Source of the DNA: Fredinandcohnia onubensis
GTDB lineage: Bacteria; Bacillota; Bacilli; Bacillales; Bacillaceae_L
Assembly: GCF_002734285.1 (NCBI RefSeq)
Contig: NZ_NSEA01000008.1
Coordinates: forward strand, 300,224-364,223
Direction of reading: 5' to 3'
DNA: 64,000 nt
Under the pieces are notes generated by a model. It had not been told where the DNA came from and did not search any database. It was given only the letters and a program-made list of their open reading frames with translations. The first letter of the stretch is position 1. Every line of letters starts with the position of its first letter. The position numbers were made by a program, and so were the translations under genes. This document shows, piece by piece, positions 9,422 through 18,854 of this stretch.

Positions 9422-12400
9422 TTAGATCCTATAATAAGGACTCAAATTCATAAACATCTCTTTAAGCTCTGCTTCATCCACATCATGTTGGAAGATATAT
9501 TCCAAAAGCTCCTCTTGTTTTGCTTGTCCTAAACTTAATCTGTAGAGCTGAAGTATTTTCATCAAGCGTTGATATTTATGTCCGTCCTTACTAAATGGGT
9601 AGATTGGCACAATTCTTTCGATTTGTATACCTTGATTCTCAGAGAGGGTCCAGTATGGTACTAACTCAGATGTATTTTCATTACGTTCACTTTTATTCGC
9701 TTGATCGAACATCTCTTCCCAAATATCTTTCTCAAATTCTAAATCTCCATATTTCCTGGCTATATTTTGACGTATAGCAAAGGATTTGTAGCGATTAATT
9801 CTTCCTTCTCGTTGTTCCAAGTCAATCGGATTAGAAGGAAGGTTCCAGTGAACGATTTTACGACAATAATAATGGAAGTCTAGTCCTTCTTGCCCAATCG
9901 AGGTGGAAGCAAGTACAAATGGACGGAATGGTGAATTGAAAGATCTCCTGACACTCTGTTTTCTATCGTGTGCCCTGTCTTCATTTCGTTTATCTGCGAA
10001 ACCAACAGCATAACTAGTTCGCATACGTAATCCTGAATGAGAAGTTCCTGTTGTCACCCTTCTCTTGAAACTAGAGAAAGTATCTACTTGCAATGGGGCA
10101 CTTCGAAACTCTAACGATTCTTTTATCGCCTCAATAAGCTCTTGATTTCTTTCCGTCGTATCTTTATGTTTTAAACCACCCTCTTCAAGCAGCATATGAG
10201 CATATTCATCAATAATTGCCTGAAAGTTGCCATCTACACAGTATCGGAGGACATTTTTCCAATGGGTGTGTTCTCTATCTTTCGTTGAATACTCTAAATC
10301 AACGATCGCAATTGCTTCCTGAGAATTAAACCTATTAAGTACTGATTTGGCAAACATGACGATATCCGTTAAAGATGTTGCGTCAATTTGATCTAGCATT
10401 CGTATTCCACAAACGCTTGGAGAACCGAGTGCCATATTCACCAATACTTCAACTAAATCGTCTGGTTTCTTCCCTAAAGTAGGGTATTCCTCTGATAAGA
10501 AAATTTCCCGTAACTCTTTAAAGTGAAGTGTTAATGCTTTGTCGTCTCCATCTTTAGTATCTCCTTGATTATCTACTTCCATAAAACGCTCAGTAGAGAA
10601 CCAATCCTTCATGACGGGTTCTTTTATATCAAATAAAAGAGGAGCCATAAAATACCATCGCTCATCTATTCTAGAACTTTCTTCTTCTGGGATCTCATTG
10701 AGCATTTCCTTGATTTTTTCAGTAATCTCTTCTTTTATCTCAGTTAGTGTTACTTTCCGATTTAAGACATCCACCGGATCAAATAATTTTGCTAAAGAAA
10801 TAGAAGGAAAAAGTAGTGTCAGATGATTCATATTAGATGGTGCGTTATCCTTCATGACAAAGCGAATACGTGGCTGTGGGAATCTTCTCTCTGCTGAATA
10901 GAGATAATTCTTTTTACTTTTACGTTTTTTCTTATTAGGTATCTTTTTTATCATTTCACCAACTGTTAAGCGCTCTGCTTCATAAGAAAGCAACGTTGCA
11001 ATTGATCTAGGCACCATTTCCCAAGCAGAAAACACTAACACTTTTGAAAATTGCTGATGTCCAGTATAGCTTCCTCCAAACTCGTAGTATGGCCGCGATG
11101 GCGGAACCCATAATAATCTCTCTGCCCCTTGAGGCAACGCAATTTCCTTTAATTTTGATAGTCTAGCATTTACATCAGGTATTTGCCTATAATTATCAAT
11201 GCCTTTTCTCTCAACCCATAGTCCTTCTTTATTGGTTAAGGACACATTGTCGGGGTGATGGCTGAAATACTGCGTGATTTTCTGTTTTAATTTATATTTA
11301 TCCATAAAAGACATCAAATAAGGTGCAGATTTCACATATTCCACCGGCAGTTTATCATTTAATCCCGCGTCTTGTAGCAGTTGATCCATATTTATATAGG
11401 ATCTTACATCTTCATGAGAAACCTCTAATTTCTCTACTCTTCCTTTAATCAATTCACTTGCGCCTTCTGCAAGCATTCTTTCGGTTCGAGCTATTCCTTT
11501 ATAAAGCTGCACCTCTGCTTCTTGCTTTTTTGCATTTAAAATAACTAAATCATGATGTGTAAACTCACTTAATGCAGTGGAGTAATCTTTCCACACCGTT
11601 TCAAACCTCTGCTGTTGATCTGGTTTTTTCTCAAATAAGAAATTTGTGACTTGGAAAAACTCCTTGTAATGATCATCACTACCTGACTCTTGGATTTCCT
11701 CCAATGTCGAGTACATTTTATAAGGTGTCGCCGATAGCAGTAGCGTTTTCACTTCTTCTTTTGATGAGTTACCACTATTAAAAAATTTCTTCGCAAGAAT
11801 TGCGGTCTCACTTTCACTTTCTGTGTTAATCAACTCCGAAAATCGTTGGAATTCATCCATAATAACTAAATCTGGTTCCATCATCTTCACACTGATTTCA
11901 GCCATCATTTTACGTAAAAAAAGAATGACTTTTTTTGAGCCTTTTACTCTTGCATCAGGATAATTTTGTTCCTTTATGAGTTGACAAACTTCTTGAAGGT
12001 CATGATGAATTGTAGGGTTGTTATCAAATGCTAGTTCGATTTGTGAGAGAATCGTTTCAATGTATTCCCCATGACTTATCTCATCTACAGTCAAGACTCT
12101 ATCCTCAAAATAGTTCTTTAGCCAGTTCCAACTGGATTTGGCCTTGTCCATCATGAACCAATCTAGCTCTTCAATATGTTCCTGGAATTCTTCATGTCTT
12201 TTTAAAAATGCAAACATCAAAGCTCTTTCGTTTGCACTACCAAATCCGGTAGTCATTTCAAACGATGTCATCGGTGTTAAAGGAATTAATTGAATATATT
12301 TTTCCTTTAGCTCTTCATCATACTTATCTTCAAAAATTCTAAGGTGCTGCATAGATAACCGATTATTTGAAGCCTTTTCTACCTGTACATTCTGATCAAT

Positions 12401-12673
12401 CATTAATTTTTTCAAATTCTGACTAGCAATGCCCTGATTCGAACAAACATACACAACCTTGAATAAAGGATCTTCTACTATTTCCCTATGGTACCGAGCG
12501 GTCTTGGCAATAACACCTTTAGCTATTAATGTTTTGCCAAGACCTACTTCATCAGCTACAAGTACACGGCTATAGTTATTGGTAAATAGATAATGAATTC
12601 GTTCAACCGTGGCTCTTTGGAAATCCTTAAGTCCCGAAAGTATTTCCTTTTCTTTCTGTTCTAGATTTATCAT
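9422..12673 (-). CDS. Large SF2/SNF2-like helicase, defence operon
   Basis: ATG 12673 has AGGTG 6 nt upstream and lies just after the TGA of the PLD gene, so the genes are translationally linked. The ~1083-aa protein has Walker A (LVADEVGLGKTLIAKG) near residue 40, a DExx box (VIMDEFQRF) near 270 and motif III (LLLSATPYKMYS) near 315. The helicase C-terminal motifs are STSIGQEGLDF and LEQREGRINRYK, in the last 170 residues. The long middle section is typical of SNF2-like defence helicases. It may translocate on DNA and power the PLD and nuclease partners. It resembles DISARM DrmD only in general architecture, and I do not assign that name. Confidence 0.85.
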   Translation of the reverse strand: MINLEQKEKEILSGLKDFQRATVERIHYLFTNNYSRVLVADEVGLGKTLIAKGVIAKTARYHREIVEDPLFKVVYVCSNQGIASQNLKKLMIDQNVQVEKASNNRLSMQHLRIFEDKYDEELKEKYIQLIPLTPMTSFEMTTGFGSANERALMFAFLKRHEEFQEHIEELDWFMMDKAKSSWNWLKNYFEDRVLTVDEISHGEYIETILSQIELAFDNNPTIHHDLQEVCQLIKEQNYPDARVKGSKKVILFLRKMMAEISVKMMEPDLVIMDEFQRFSELINTESESETAILAKKFFNSGNSSKEEVKTLLLSATPYKMYSTLEEIQESGSDDHYKEFFQVTNFLFEKKPDQQQRFETVWKDYSTALSEFTHHDLVILNAKKQEAEVQLYKGIARTERMLAEGASELIKGRVEKLEVSHEDVRSYINMDQLLQDAGLNDKLPVEYVKSAPYLMSFMDKYKLKQKITQYFSHHPDNVSLTNKEGLWVERKGIDNYRQIPDVNARLSKLKEIALPQGAERLLWVPPSRPYYEFGGSYTGHQQFSKVLVFSAWEMVPRSIATLLSYEAERLTVGEMIKKIPNKKKRKSKKNYLYSAERRFPQPRIRFVMKDNAPSNMNHLTLLFPSISLAKLFDPVDVLNRKVTLTEIKEEITEKIKEMLNEIPEEESSRIDERWYFMAPLLFDIKEPVMKDWFSTERFMEVDNQGDTKDGDDKALTLHFKELREIFLSEEYPTLGKKPDDLVEVLVNMALGSPSVCGIRMLDQIDATSLTDIVMFAKSVLNRFNSQEAIAIVDLEYSTKDREHTHWKNVLRYCVDGNFQAIIDEYAHMLLEEGGLKHKDTTERNQELIEAIKESLEFRSAPLQVDTFSSFKRRVTTGTSHSGLRMRTSYAVGFADKRNEDRAHDRKQSVRRSFNSPFRPFVLASTSIGQEGLDFHYYCRKIVHWNLPSNPIDLEQREGRINRYKSFAIRQNIARKYGDLEFEKDIWEEMFDQANKSERNENTSELVPYWTLSENQGIQIERIVPIYPFSKDGHKYQRLMKILQLYRLSLGQAKQEELLEYIFQHDVDEAELKEMFMNLSPYYRI

Positions 12674-12678
12674 TTGAT

Positions 12679-14451
12679 TCACCTATTCTGATTTGCCCTT
12701 TTAAAAGTTTGATACAATTTTTCGAAGTCTTCTGGGATGATTTCTTCGTCACGAATAATATCAATTACATATTCAACATCATTAAGTTTTTCTGGAGAAC
12801 GTGAAACTGTCCTCAACATATTCTCATACAGAATGGGTCCATCCATATAAGCAGAGTCCCATGCAAAGTCTCCTTTTTTGTTTCTTTCAGACTGTTCAAG
12901 TGCTGCTAGTAAGAAATCATCTGCTAATAGAAATGCGACATACCTCAGAAAAGTCATTGGATCACGAATAATACTTTTATAGATCTCGCTATCTCTATCA
13001 GCTGGTATTCCCTCTGTATCGATTTTTATAATTCTTTCTACTTGGGTATCACCTAATACAGCTTTTACAGTGTAAAATTCCCCAAGTTCTAACAAACTCA
13101 AATCAGAGAAAAGCACAGTTTCCTCTAAAAATTGCTCCTGTACTTGACTTAACAATGGTTTAATAAAAAAACGAACAGTACCTGGGAGTTCCTTACTATG
13201 AATAGCTAACGAATATGTACCTTGAGTCTCTGTAACAATTGCCCGTAAATCATTTCTACAAAGTTGTTTAATCCCCTTTTGTAGTTGTTCTAGCAAGTCT
13301 TCTTCCTTTTCCTCTTCAATATCCGGAAGAGATTCGATTTTTTCAAATGGATTATCTTCCTCGTCTTTTCCAAATAAATCTTCAAGCAATTGTTGTATTC
13401 TAAACCCATACTTCTTGTATTTTAATTTTAGTAGAAATTCTACATTTCCCTGAAACGCATTCCTAGAACAATTGGCAGACCCTATGTAAAAATGGTGTTG
13501 ATTATATTTACTCTTCACATACAATTTCGCGTGTATATCCTGAGGCTGTGCAATCTCCATATCTTGGTCATCTTCTTCACTAATCACACCTTCGCCTTCA
13601 ACAATCATTTCTTTTAATACATAGATATCACAATAGTCAAGAATATCATTCTGAAGTTTATGTAATTCCGTTCTTCTTGTAATCAGTACGAACTTCTCGT
13701 CTGACAACTTTTTCTCTGTCAATTCTTTTAACGTACTTCCACTTAAAAACGGGGACATAATAATGAGATCATGATATGTTTCAAAAATTTCGGTATTGTC
13801 CTTACCATATCCTTCGATTCCAAGTGGCAGAAAATCATAATCCACAAAGTGACCACCTGGTACAAAATGTACAAAATCCAACTCTGATAGAAGATTCTTC
13901 ATCGATTCCCGCTTAGTCGTATCTGGAACATAAGGAAGTAGATGATGAAAAAAGTCCTTTAACGGTTTCGTCTTAGGATTCACATCCTCTTGCTTTTCTC
14001 CTTCCAATGCCAACGCAATATCCCAGCTGCGGTCAAATGTTAAATTTCGAGTTAACACGAGGAGTCGATATAACGCTCGATTTTCTTTATTCACATATTT
14101 AATTAACCATACTTTTGGATGGAAGGAGAGATCGTTTTCTAACGCGATTTCACTTACACTGTTTTCTAATAATGCAAAGATTGTATTGTTTTTCTGAGGT
14201 ACCTTTATTTGCCCTGCTTCGCAGAAGATCATAAATTTATCTGAGGCCCTCCTAAGTCCTTCCAACATAAAGATTGGATTATCTTGAAATGTATGACTCA
14301 TTTCTTCTGCTAAACTTAGCGCTAGTGGCACCCCAATTAATGCCTCTAAATCAAGTGAATAAGTCGTCCCAATCGCAAATTCAACTTCATAATCGACCGG
14401 TGGCTTTAATATGTCACTATAGTTCAATCTGTTTTTATCAGGCTTAAGCAC
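12679..14451 (-). CDS. Phospholipase-D-fold protein (putative nuclease), defence operon
   Basis: GTG 14451 follows GGGGGAGTAGC; the DUF6361 stop is 2 nt away. The 590-aa protein contains two PLD half-sites. The first is SFHPKVWLI with LTRNLTFDRSWD (near residues 110-140). The second is DIHAKLYVKS with FYIGSANCSRNAFQGNVEF (near 305-340). Both keep the HxK core and the Asn/Ser-Asn element of the HKD signature. PLD-fold proteins in defence systems act as nucleases or processing enzymes; DISARM DrmC has this fold but is much shorter. The C-terminal ~200 residues are of unknown fold. It is coupled to the helicase downstream. Confidence 0.85.
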   Translation of the reverse strand: MLKPDKNRLNYSDILKPPVDYEVEFAIGTTYSLDLEALIGVPLALSLAEEMSHTFQDNPIFMLEGLRRASDKFMIFCEAGQIKVPQKNNTIFALLENSVSEIALENDLSFHPKVWLIKYVNKENRALYRLLVLTRNLTFDRSWDIALALEGEKQEDVNPKTKPLKDFFHHLLPYVPDTTKRESMKNLLSELDFVHFVPGGHFVDYDFLPLGIEGYGKDNTEIFETYHDLIIMSPFLSGSTLKELTEKKLSDEKFVLITRRTELHKLQNDILDYCDIYVLKEMIVEGEGVISEEDDQDMEIAQPQDIHAKLYVKSKYNQHHFYIGSANCSRNAFQGNVEFLLKLKYKKYGFRIQQLLEDLFGKDEEDNPFEKIESLPDIEEEKEEDLLEQLQKGIKQLCRNDLRAIVTETQGTYSLAIHSKELPGTVRFFIKPLLSQVQEQFLEETVLFSDLSLLELGEFYTVKAVLGDTQVERIIKIDTEGIPADRDSEIYKSIIRDPMTFLRYVAFLLADDFLLAALEQSERNKKGDFAWDSAYMDGPILYENMLRTVSRSPEKLNDVEYVIDIIRDEEIIPEDFEKLYQTFKRANQNR

Positions 14452-14452
14452 G

Positions 14453-15649
14453 CTACTCCCCCAATCCGTCCAAAATATCGTTAATTATCGCTTTCGCAAC
14501 TCGAAAACGATAATCTAGGGACCGAATTCCAACCCATTTCCCATCATAAGAAAAGGCCATCGAATTATATAATTTGGCACGATCCTTTGATTTTAATTCT
14601 ACTTCTCTATTAATTAATAGGTTATCGATTTCACCCACGTCACCATCTATTGCAAGCCTCTGCCAATCACGGAGGAAATTCTTCAATCGTATATTTCTTC
14701 TGTCTATATGTAGAAGGCTTAACACCTCTAAATAAGGAAAAGAAGAAAATTCATTTTTCACAAAAGAACTGCTGAGCCATTTTTCCCATTCCTCTACGGC
14801 GTCCTCATTCTCCTGTTTTGAAAGGATGACATTGTAACGTATATTAGCTCCGGAAATAAATTTATTAAATTTGTTTGCTAACTGATACATCCGTTTAATG
14901 TGATCAGGTAAATCAAACATCTCCCCGATCATTTCAAAACTTTCTACTAGTTTTAGTTTTTCTGGATCTTGATGTAGTAAAAAAGCAAAAAGACTGTGTT
15001 CTGTTTTTGAAGATAAGATAATTCTTTGCTTCAAAAACTCTGCTTCATGTCGAGTTAGCTTTATTTGTAGATTTTCTTTCCAATCACTTTCAGGAATTAG
15101 ACAGTGCCAGAAAGTCCCATAATATTCATTTCCAGCATCAATATCATCTGTCTCCTCGTCACCTAAGGATTTCAAAGCTTGCTTATTTCTTTTTATGGCA
15201 AAAACTGATTTAGCATAGTTATCGAGGGTAAGATTTTCATACTTAAATATTTTAAATTTCCTAAGCCCATTCCAATAGATACTGGATGGCTTTCTTTTTA
15301 ATTTCTTACCAGATCTCCCTCCAATAATTCCATCCAAATCTTTACCTTGTTTTAAGATATCAATAAGTTCTAACTCTTGTTGAGAGAGCTTATTTAGGAA
15401 TTGATTATGACTAGAGAATGATTCTTTTTCTAGCTCCATTACCAAATAAGGAACAATAAAAAAGTATTTGGCTCTCGTTTGTAAGGTAGATGTACCAGGA
15501 AAGAACGTATCTGAGAAACCATCTCTAATCATTCCAATCCCAAGCTCATCCACAGCTCCTTTTTGGGCTAACAAATCGAGAATAGCCATCACTTTATTTC
15601 GATGTTCATTCGAGTAATCGATCCAGCCTATTTGAAGAGGATTTACCAT
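14453..15649 (-). CDS. DUF6361 family protein, defence operon
   Basis: ATG 15649 has AGGAGG 8 nt upstream, so MVNPLQIGWIDYSNEH is taken as the start rather than the ATG at 15673. The ~398-aa protein has the family hallmark near residues 25-60: AVDELGIGMIRDGFSDTFFPG followed by STLQTRAKYFFIVPYL, given here as neighbouring segments. The biochemical function of DUF6361 is not known to me. Genes of this family commonly sit next to a PLD protein and a helicase, and that arrangement is reproduced here with 2-nt spacing to the PLD gene. Confidence 0.85.
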   Translation of the reverse strand: MVNPLQIGWIDYSNEHRNKVMAILDLLAQKGAVDELGIGMIRDGFSDTFFPGTSTLQTRAKYFFIVPYLVMELEKESFSSHNQFLNKLSQQELELIDILKQGKDLDGIIGGRSGKKLKRKPSSIYWNGLRKFKIFKYENLTLDNYAKSVFAIKRNKQALKSLGDEETDDIDAGNEYYGTFWHCLIPESDWKENLQIKLTRHEAEFLKQRIILSSKTEHSLFAFLLHQDPEKLKLVESFEMIGEMFDLPDHIKRMYQLANKFNKFISGANIRYNVILSKQENEDAVEEWEKWLSSSFVKNEFSSFPYLEVLSLLHIDRRNIRLKNFLRDWQRLAIDGDVGEIDNLLINREVELKSKDRAKLYNSMAFSYDGKWVGIRSLDYRFRVAKAIINDILDGLGE

Positions 15650-15879
15650 TTGAATGTCCTCCTGTTTTTTCATCGTTAATCTTTTATTTTTATAGTTACT
15701 ATTCTTTTTCCTTTTTTCTAAATGCGGTAATCCTTTAACACCCTAGAGGAAGGTTCTGTTATTCATTGTTGCTAAATATCGCTAGCCCCAAGGAATTATT
15801 ACGAAATATTTCGCTCTGGTCTATATCGTGCATCAACAGCGCCTTCTAATTCTGCAAATATTTACTTACTTTTATTTTC

Positions 15880-16899
15880 TTAGCTATTGTCCTTGTCTAA
15901 CATGTCTAGGATTATATTTACTACTTCATTCATATTTTTGTCATCTGACAATTGAACTTCGCAACAAGACCCATTCCAGAATTTTTGCACAGAAGCCGAT
16001 AGAGATTTGATTGGATGTGAAGGCAGCATAGGTCTTACCTGGGCTTCTTCTCTCATCAAAACAATTCGAAGACTTCTCTTATTAAAGATAAAGATAGCCT
16101 GTTTTTTATTTTCTCCTTTTCGTAACCCTATATAATATTTCGTTGCGTTAAACTCAGCTTCTGGATATGTTTCTTTTACCGTCCCTCGTATTGAAAGGTA
16201 AAGATTTTTAATCTTATCAATCGCATAGTCCATATGTATTTTTTCTGTGTATTCTTTCTTGACTTCTTCGTCTGCATCTTCGTCAATATTCATGACAGAG
16301 TATTCAACATTTTCGAAATCAGGATCAAGTGTAAAAATAGTATCTTTGCCGTCACTATATTTTTTTAATATTAACAGTTTTACCGTATTCCCCCACTCAC
16401 CATAGGTTTCCATGATGTCCGGTAACTCTTTTTTCTCTCCATCAATAATAATCAAAATGTTGCGGCTAGTTTCCACCGTATCCTTCATGAATTTATAAAG
16501 CTCTTTCCTCCCTATTAGACTTCGAAACTTTTCCGTAATTTCTTTATCCTCCTGCACAAGAGAGTATAGTTTGTTAATTAATTCGTCCTGGCTTTTACGA
16601 TTATTAAAAAATGCAAAGAATTTTGTAATTTGTGGAAATATATGCCCATAAAAACTGTGTTGGCTTAACTCAGCTTCAACAATATAAAAAACAGGATTGT
16701 TTAAATCCGACAAATCAAACAAAAAACCATCTGGTATACTCCCCCCAAGTGATTTTCCTTCAATTTTTTTCTTCGCATCAATATAAATAGAACGTTGACC
16801 AAAAAATAATTCTGCATTTTGGACAACGTCCCTTTCTAATTCACTTTCTTTACTATAGGCAACTTCTGAGAAACGTTGATTTTGATAGTACACACTCAT
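15880..16899 (-). CDS. Putative PD-(D/E)xK-like nuclease, defence operon
   Basis: The start chosen is ATG 16899 (MSVYYQNQRFSEV), with GGGAG 9 nt upstream; an upstream ATG at 16929 overlaps that site. The ~339-aa product has a nuclease-like core in residues 15-100. An early Glu (SELERDV) is followed by Asp in GGSIPDGFLFDL, then FYIVEAELSQHSFYGHIFPQ. The second acidic pair is E-x-E rather than the usual E-x-K, with a conserved-looking His and Gln after it. This suits a restriction-endonuclease fold, but activity is inferred. It lies 230 nt upstream of the DUF6361 gene, same strand, and probably heads the operon. Confidence 0.65.
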   Translation of the reverse strand: MSVYYQNQRFSEVAYSKESELERDVVQNAELFFGQRSIYIDAKKKIEGKSLGGSIPDGFLFDLSDLNNPVFYIVEAELSQHSFYGHIFPQITKFFAFFNNRKSQDELINKLYSLVQEDKEITEKFRSLIGRKELYKFMKDTVETSRNILIIIDGEKKELPDIMETYGEWGNTVKLLILKKYSDGKDTIFTLDPDFENVEYSVMNIDEDADEEVKKEYTEKIHMDYAIDKIKNLYLSIRGTVKETYPEAEFNATKYYIGLRKGENKKQAIFIFNKRSLRIVLMREEAQVRPMLPSHPIKSLSASVQKFWNGSCCEVQLSDDKNMNEVVNIILDMLDKDNS

Positions 16900-17080
16900 A
16901 TTCGTTAACTCCCTTTTAAATATTCTCATCTATTTTCGTCTAATAATTTGATAAAGACATAAGAGGTTCCTTTAGGTACAACAATAGGTAAATTATACCA
17001 TACCTTGTTCATATCATAATTAATTAAGAAGCGCTAATAGTGCCCTTAAAGTTAAGATCACTGCGAAGCCCCATAAAAAT

Positions 17081-17130
17081 GGCCTGACCCCCAACACAGT
17101 AAAGTTTTACCGTGGTGAGGGTCTGGCCCC
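17081..17130. repeat. REP-like palindrome, copy 1
   Basis: A ~50-bp imperfect palindrome starts GGCCTGACCCCC and ends GAGGGTCTGGCCCC, with a TAAAGTTTTACC centre. It belongs to the family recurring through this window. Confidence 0.85.
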
Positions 17131-17165
17131 AGAATTTCATTTTATTGGAATAATAATCTAACATT

Positions 17166-17648
17166 TTATTGCTTTTTTTCTGATACCCCATTGGCGTTAT
17201 CAATAATTTCATTAAATAACTGTTTGATGGTAGGTAGATTTATATCAATAGTGCCTAAATCTGGTTCACGAACGACTAATGTTAATGTGTCGAACATATC
17301 GTTTGATTTAAATCTCCAATATGTCTTTGTTGTTGTAGCTTTTTCCGTTGGTGGAGAGTAGAGTAGCTGCTTATTTGGATCAATCATTTCCCCTATGTAT
17401 TCTTTTGTTAAGGTTCCACTAGGAAAATCGATGTCCAGTCTAATTCCTCGTTTTTGAGGAAAAAGATAGCCAATTTTATTATTAGCCTCATTATATTGTG
17501 GTTTTAAACTTTCATGCCACGGTACTGGAGTAGGACTAGCAATTAAAATCCTATCGTCCTCAAACCTATTCACTAAAGGTTGACATCCATCTATCTCTTC
17601 AAAAAGCTTCGTCCACCTTTTTAATTCCTCGGTAACTAACTGTTTCAT
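17166..17648 (-). CDS. Hypothetical protein, 160 aa
   Basis: ATG 17648 has GGAGAGGG 6 nt upstream and is preferred to the ATG at 17684. The soluble product (MKQLVTEELKRWTKLFEE) shows no recognised motif or transmembrane segment. It is followed by REP-like copy 1 and preceded by degenerate REP sequence, so it looks like a single-gene unit at the edge of the defence island. Confidence 0.6.
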   Translation of the reverse strand: MKQLVTEELKRWTKLFEEIDGCQPLVNRFEDDRILIASPTPVPWHESLKPQYNEANNKIGYLFPQKRGIRLDIDFPSGTLTKEYIGEMIDPNKQLLYSPPTEKATTTKTYWRFKSNDMFDTLTLVVREPDLGTIDINLPTIKQLFNEIIDNANGVSEKKQ

Positions 17649-17727
17649 TTTATCCCTCTCCTCTTTCCACTTGTGTAGTCTCAAAATAAACCAATATAAT
17701 TTGTATCCCTAATAAAAAGGACCATAT

Positions 17728-17785
17728 CTCCAACGCGGAGGGAACAAATCAAAACGGTAATACATTACCGACCGGGGCAGAAGTT
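17728..17785. repeat. Degenerate REP-like palindrome
   Basis: It contains a CGGTAATACATTACCG palindrome and a GGGGCAG right-arm remnant of the recurring REP-like family, but the outer arms no longer match. Confidence 0.4.
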
Positions 17786-17868
17786 CTTATGTAACCTCTC
17801 TCCTATCCTAGCTTTTAAAGAACATTGTCTTCTAGAAATAAATGAAAATAAACAAATTGTAAATCAGT

Positions 17869-18162
17869 TTACTTTGATAAGGAATAAATAGATTCTCGAA
17901 TCACTTTATTCAATTCCAATTCATCAAAGTCCCGTATATTAATCCAACCCCTAGGGTCCAATGTATATGGATGTCCAGGCTCCAGATACCTACCAGAAAC
18001 ATAGCCATTCCCTGTTTTTATATTAAACTCACAAATTACATTTTTTTGACGTTTTTTCGATTCAGGAAGGGAATAATTATAACGAATATCATCCTTACCA
18101 ACCTTTTCTTTCAAATCATGGAAGCCTCTAAACACTCTTATTTTTTGACTTACAGTTAACAC
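17869..18162 (-). CDS. Hypothetical protein, 97 aa
   Basis: GTG 18162 is preceded by TTAGGAG. The small basic protein (MLTVSQKIRVFRGFHDLK) contains an aromatic/Gly-Pro segment (GYVSGRYLEPGHPYTLDP), suggesting a compact beta-rich fold. I do not recognise the family. It stands alone between repeat-rich gaps. Confidence 0.55.
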   Translation of the reverse strand: MLTVSQKIRVFRGFHDLKEKVGKDDIRYNYSLPESKKRQKNVICEFNIKTGNGYVSGRYLEPGHPYTLDPRGWINIRDFDELELNKVIRESIYSLSK

Positions 18163-18360
18163 AGACTTTCACTCCTAACTCTTAATTTTTTTTAATATAA
18201 AACCTATTTAATTAAAAATAAGATAAAAGACCTATAGAAATATATTCTATTACCAATACCTAAATACCTTTAGTAAAAGGGAAAATTAGGTATTTAAAAG
18301 AATATAATACTAATTAATATTTTTAGGAGTGATTCCATGTTATAGAATGTCTATAACATG

Positions 18361-18412
18361 AGCCTGACCCGCAATACAGTAAAGTATTACCGTGGTGAGG
18401 GTCAGGCCCCCC
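18361..18412. repeat. REP-like palindrome, copy 2
   Basis: Left arm GCCTGACCCGCAATAC, centre AGTAAAGTATTACC, right arm GGTGAGGGTCAGGC. It is the same family as the copies at 17081, 39798, 58208 and 61902. Confidence 0.85.
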
Positions 18413-18462
18413 AGTATGGGGGCATGTTTTGCCAGTGACTCCTTGAATTCCTTAAGAATATA

Positions 18463-18513
18463 GGGCCTGTCCCCCAGTGCGCGAAAGCATTAGCGTATCG
18501 GGGGACAGACCCC
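18463..18513. repeat. REP-like palindrome, copy 3 (variant)
   Basis: A variant with GGGCCTGTCCCCCAGTGCGC on the left and CGGGGGACAGACCCC on the right. The TC/GA exchange in the arms is compensated on both sides, so the hairpin is conserved although the sequence has drifted. Confidence 0.8.
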
Positions 18514-18854
18514 TAATTTCTAAAAGTTATTTTCAACCCTAAGCATTCTATGTATTATTTGAATAACGCACCTATAGTACTACAAGTTAAGGTATCCATA
18601 AAAATTTAACTTCATTTTTTCGAAAAAAAGGGTCTGACCATCAATGTAGAATAAAAAAATAAATGTAACACAATTAGCGCATAAAAAAACCTGAAACATT
18701 ACCTTAATTATCTATGGACTTGTCTTTTATAACCAAGAATCAAAATACAGGGTAGTTAGGAGCAACAATTCCTCTTCTCTTAAAATCACACCATCCAAAA
18801 ATAATGTATTTAAGTTAGATTTATTCGTTTGGGAATTTATTTTGAGACATAGTA

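Larger units (their letters stand above)
18163..18854. other. Repeat-rich intergenic region
   Basis: Nearly 700 bp without a gene. It holds two clear REP-like palindromes (18361-18412 and 18463-18513) and a half copy near 18629 (GGGTCTGACC). The rest is A+T-rich with no supportable frame. Confidence 0.6.

Noticed and set aside
9422..12673. Naming the large helicase drmD
   Set aside because: General SNF2-like architecture fits, but no DrmD-specific feature was recognised and no drmMI methylase is adjacent.
12679..14451. Naming the PLD-fold gene drmC
   Set aside because: It is about twice the usual DrmC length as I recall it, lies in a different operon on the other strand, and is coupled to a DUF6361 gene; shared fold is not enough.
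17081..18513. CRISPR-like array from the repeated palindromes
   Set aside because: Copies are too few and irregularly spaced, with no uniform spacers or cas genes.
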